7,406 bases of DNA, taken from positions 1-7,406 of the forward strand of contig JAUIEL010000341.1 in the NCBI GenBank assembly GCA_030428825.1, written 5' to 3'. The notes below the pieces were generated by a model. That model was not told the origin of the DNA, ran no database searches, and saw only the letters and a program-made list of their open reading frames with translations. Source of the stretch: a bacterium (GTDB lineage Bacteria; Planctomycetota; B15-G4; JADJEK01). Made by a program: the position numbers and the translations under genes. Shown piece after piece: positions 6,416 to 7,406 of the stretch (within the stretch, counting starts at the first letter, position 1; the number at the start of each line of letters is the position of its first letter).

Positions 6416-6449
6416 CCGGGGCCGCGGAGCGGACGCCCCGCGGCCCCGG
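6416..6449. terminator. Perfect 12-bp hairpin terminator between convergent genes
   Basis: CCGGGGCCGCGG at 6416-6427 pairs perfectly with 6438-6449 across a 10-base loop. It lies 46 bases after the sulfotransferase stop and 53 bases after the stop of the opposing gene. A second small hairpin, GGTCG/CGACC at 6454-6467, lies beside it and would be met first by minus-strand transcription. There is no T-tract. Confidence 0.6.
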
Positions 6450-6502
6450 CGATGGTCGGCGGCGACCGGGAGGCTCGCGCCCCCCGGATCGTACGCCGCC
6501 GA

Positions 6503-7406
6503 TCAGCTCCCGATCGTCTCGTGGAGGCCGTTCGAGAGGGAGAGCCCCTCGACCGCGCCCGGGTCGCCGGAGACGGTCTGCATGAAGATCTCGAGACCGA
6601 CGAGGTTCGGGTTGTCGTCCGGAACCACCGCCGGCAGCCGGAGGGCGCCGTTCCCGGGGCCGCTCCCCGGCATGGTGAAGTTCGCGAAGAACGCCGGCAG
6701 GTTGAAGTCGATCAGCAGCTCGCCGCCCATCCAGGGGAACGACGTCGCGCCGAAGCCGACGATCAGCAGGGTCGGCGCCCCGCCGAGGTACCGGTCCATC
6801 TCGAGGGCGATCGGCATACCCATGCAGGGGGAGTAGATCGCGCTCAGCCGCGGGACGTGGCCGCCGCTGCCGGCGAGGCCCTGGCCGTACGACTCGAAGG
6901 TGCCGGAGCACTTGTCGCCGTCCCCCTTCTGCGCGATGCCGACGATGTCGCCGTACGAGGCGTCGTGGAAGAAGACGTCGATGTTCCCGAGGGCGTCGAT
7001 CTTCAGGATGTTCGAGTTCCGCGTCGACGCGATCAGCCCGCCGTAACGGGAGAGCTTGAGGTCGCTCGGGGCGTCCATCTTCACCGCGTCTTCCGCGAAG
7101 ACCGTCGCCTCGGCCGTGTCGAGGCGGAAGCGGACCAGCTTCGAGCCGCCGTACATGTTGACGAACATGTTCCCGGACCCGTCGATCGCCATCCCGCCCG
7201 GGTGGTCGATCAGCGGGGAGTCCGAGAAGAGGGTCGCGGTCCCGTCCGGCGCGATCTTGGTGATCGTGTCGCCGGTCAGGTTCGCCACGTACAGGTTGCC
7301 GTCCCGGTCGTACGCCATCCCGTCCGGCGAGCCGAGGAGCCCGTTCGCCGACGTGTTGTCGTGCAGGAGGACCTGCGAGCCGTCCCACTTCACGAGGATG
7401 ATGCGG
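6503..7406 (-). CDS. Secreted NHL/SMP-30-type beta-propeller protein, C-terminal 300 residues (5' end outside window)
   Basis: The frame is open to the right edge and ends at the TGA complementary to 6503-6505. A GTG complementary to 7391-7393 could be read as a start, but in-frame coding (RIIL) continues upstream of it and it has no signal peptide, so the real start is outside. The first 150 or so visible residues repeat a propeller-blade pattern: GSPDGMAYDRDGNLYVANLT, HPGGMAIDGSGNMFVNMYGG, then APSDLKLSRYGGLIASTR and NILKIDALGNIDVFF. Such blades usually bind ligands or act as lactonase-like scaffolds. I see no clear catalytic set. The last 95 residues or so form a different domain ending GLSLSNGLHETIGS, and its final 30 residues resemble the end of the protease at 2991. 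Cys residues in DKCSGTF and YSPCMG suggest an extracytoplasmic location. A surface-bound or secreted role is likely. Confidence 0.85.
   Translation of the reverse strand, partial: RIILVKWDGSQVLLHDNTSANGLLGSPDGMAYDRDGNLYVANLTGDTITKIAPDGTATLFSDSPLIDHPGGMAIDGSGNMFVNMYGGSKLVRFRLDTAEATVFAEDAVKMDAPSDLKLSRYGGLIASTRNSNILKIDALGNIDVFFHDASYGDIVGIAQKGDGDKCSGTFESYGQGLAGSGGHVPRLSAIYSPCMGMPIALEMDRYLGGAPTLLIVGFGATSFPWMGGELLIDFNLPAFFANFTMPGSGPGNGALRLPAVVPDDNPNLVGLEIFMQTVSGDPGAVEGLSLSNGLHETIGS

Noticed and set aside
5124..6836. A 570-codon open frame on the plus strand
   Set aside because: It overlaps three supported genes (antisense to two, out of frame with the sulfotransferase) and has shadow-like composition.
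7391..7393. GTG as the start of the beta-propeller protein
   Set aside because: Coding potential continues upstream to the window edge, and the sequence after the GTG begins within a propeller blade with no signal peptide.
1..7406. tRNA, rRNA, CRISPR array, insertion sequence or defence/biosynthetic cluster
   Set aside because: I found no repeated spacer pattern, cloverleaf, transposase motif or set of functionally linked genes. The neighbours share only a tendency to be exported.

Overview
The window is very GC-rich (about 70% by eye), with strongly G/C-biased third codon positions. It looks like chromosomal DNA of a high-GC Gram-negative-type bacterium. Planctomycetota or a relative is my best guess. 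The reasons are a lipoprotein and several Sec-type signal peptides, a DUF1080 protein, a DUF2911-like protein, a sulfotransferase, and two unrelated secreted proteins ending in the same C-terminal module, which I associate from memory with planctomycetes. This is an inference from family content, not a phylogenetic result.

Layout: seven genes on strictly alternating strands. They are a 3'-truncated lipoprotein (1-225, -), a short secreted DUF2911-like protein with an apparent frameshift near its end (379-832, +), a secreted fusion of DUF1080, TPR-like helices and an alpha/beta-hydrolase (856-2685, -), a secreted Lys-C-type trypsin-fold protease (2991-4709, +), an uncharacterised protein with an NPLQHIPVV core (4803-5450, -), a PAPS-dependent-type sulfotransferase (5602-6369, +), and the C-terminal 300 residues of an NHL/beta-propeller secreted protein (6503-7406, -, 5' end outside the window). 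No two neighbours can share an operon. The three convergent junctions (833-855, 4710-4802, 6370-6502) each hold a strong hairpin without a U-tract. The three divergent junctions (226-378, 2686-2990, 5451-5601) hold the start regions and only weak promoter candidates.

The genes do not form an obvious pathway. Five of the seven products appear exported, so the theme is cell-envelope or extracellular degradation and binding. I see no mobile element, CRISPR array, rRNA or tRNA, and no coherent multi-gene system. The most interesting points are within single proteins: the Ser-to-Gly change in the nucleophile elbow of the fused hydrolase, the altered specificity-pocket positions of the protease, the C-terminal module shared by the protease and the propeller protein, and the frameshift in the DUF2911-like gene.
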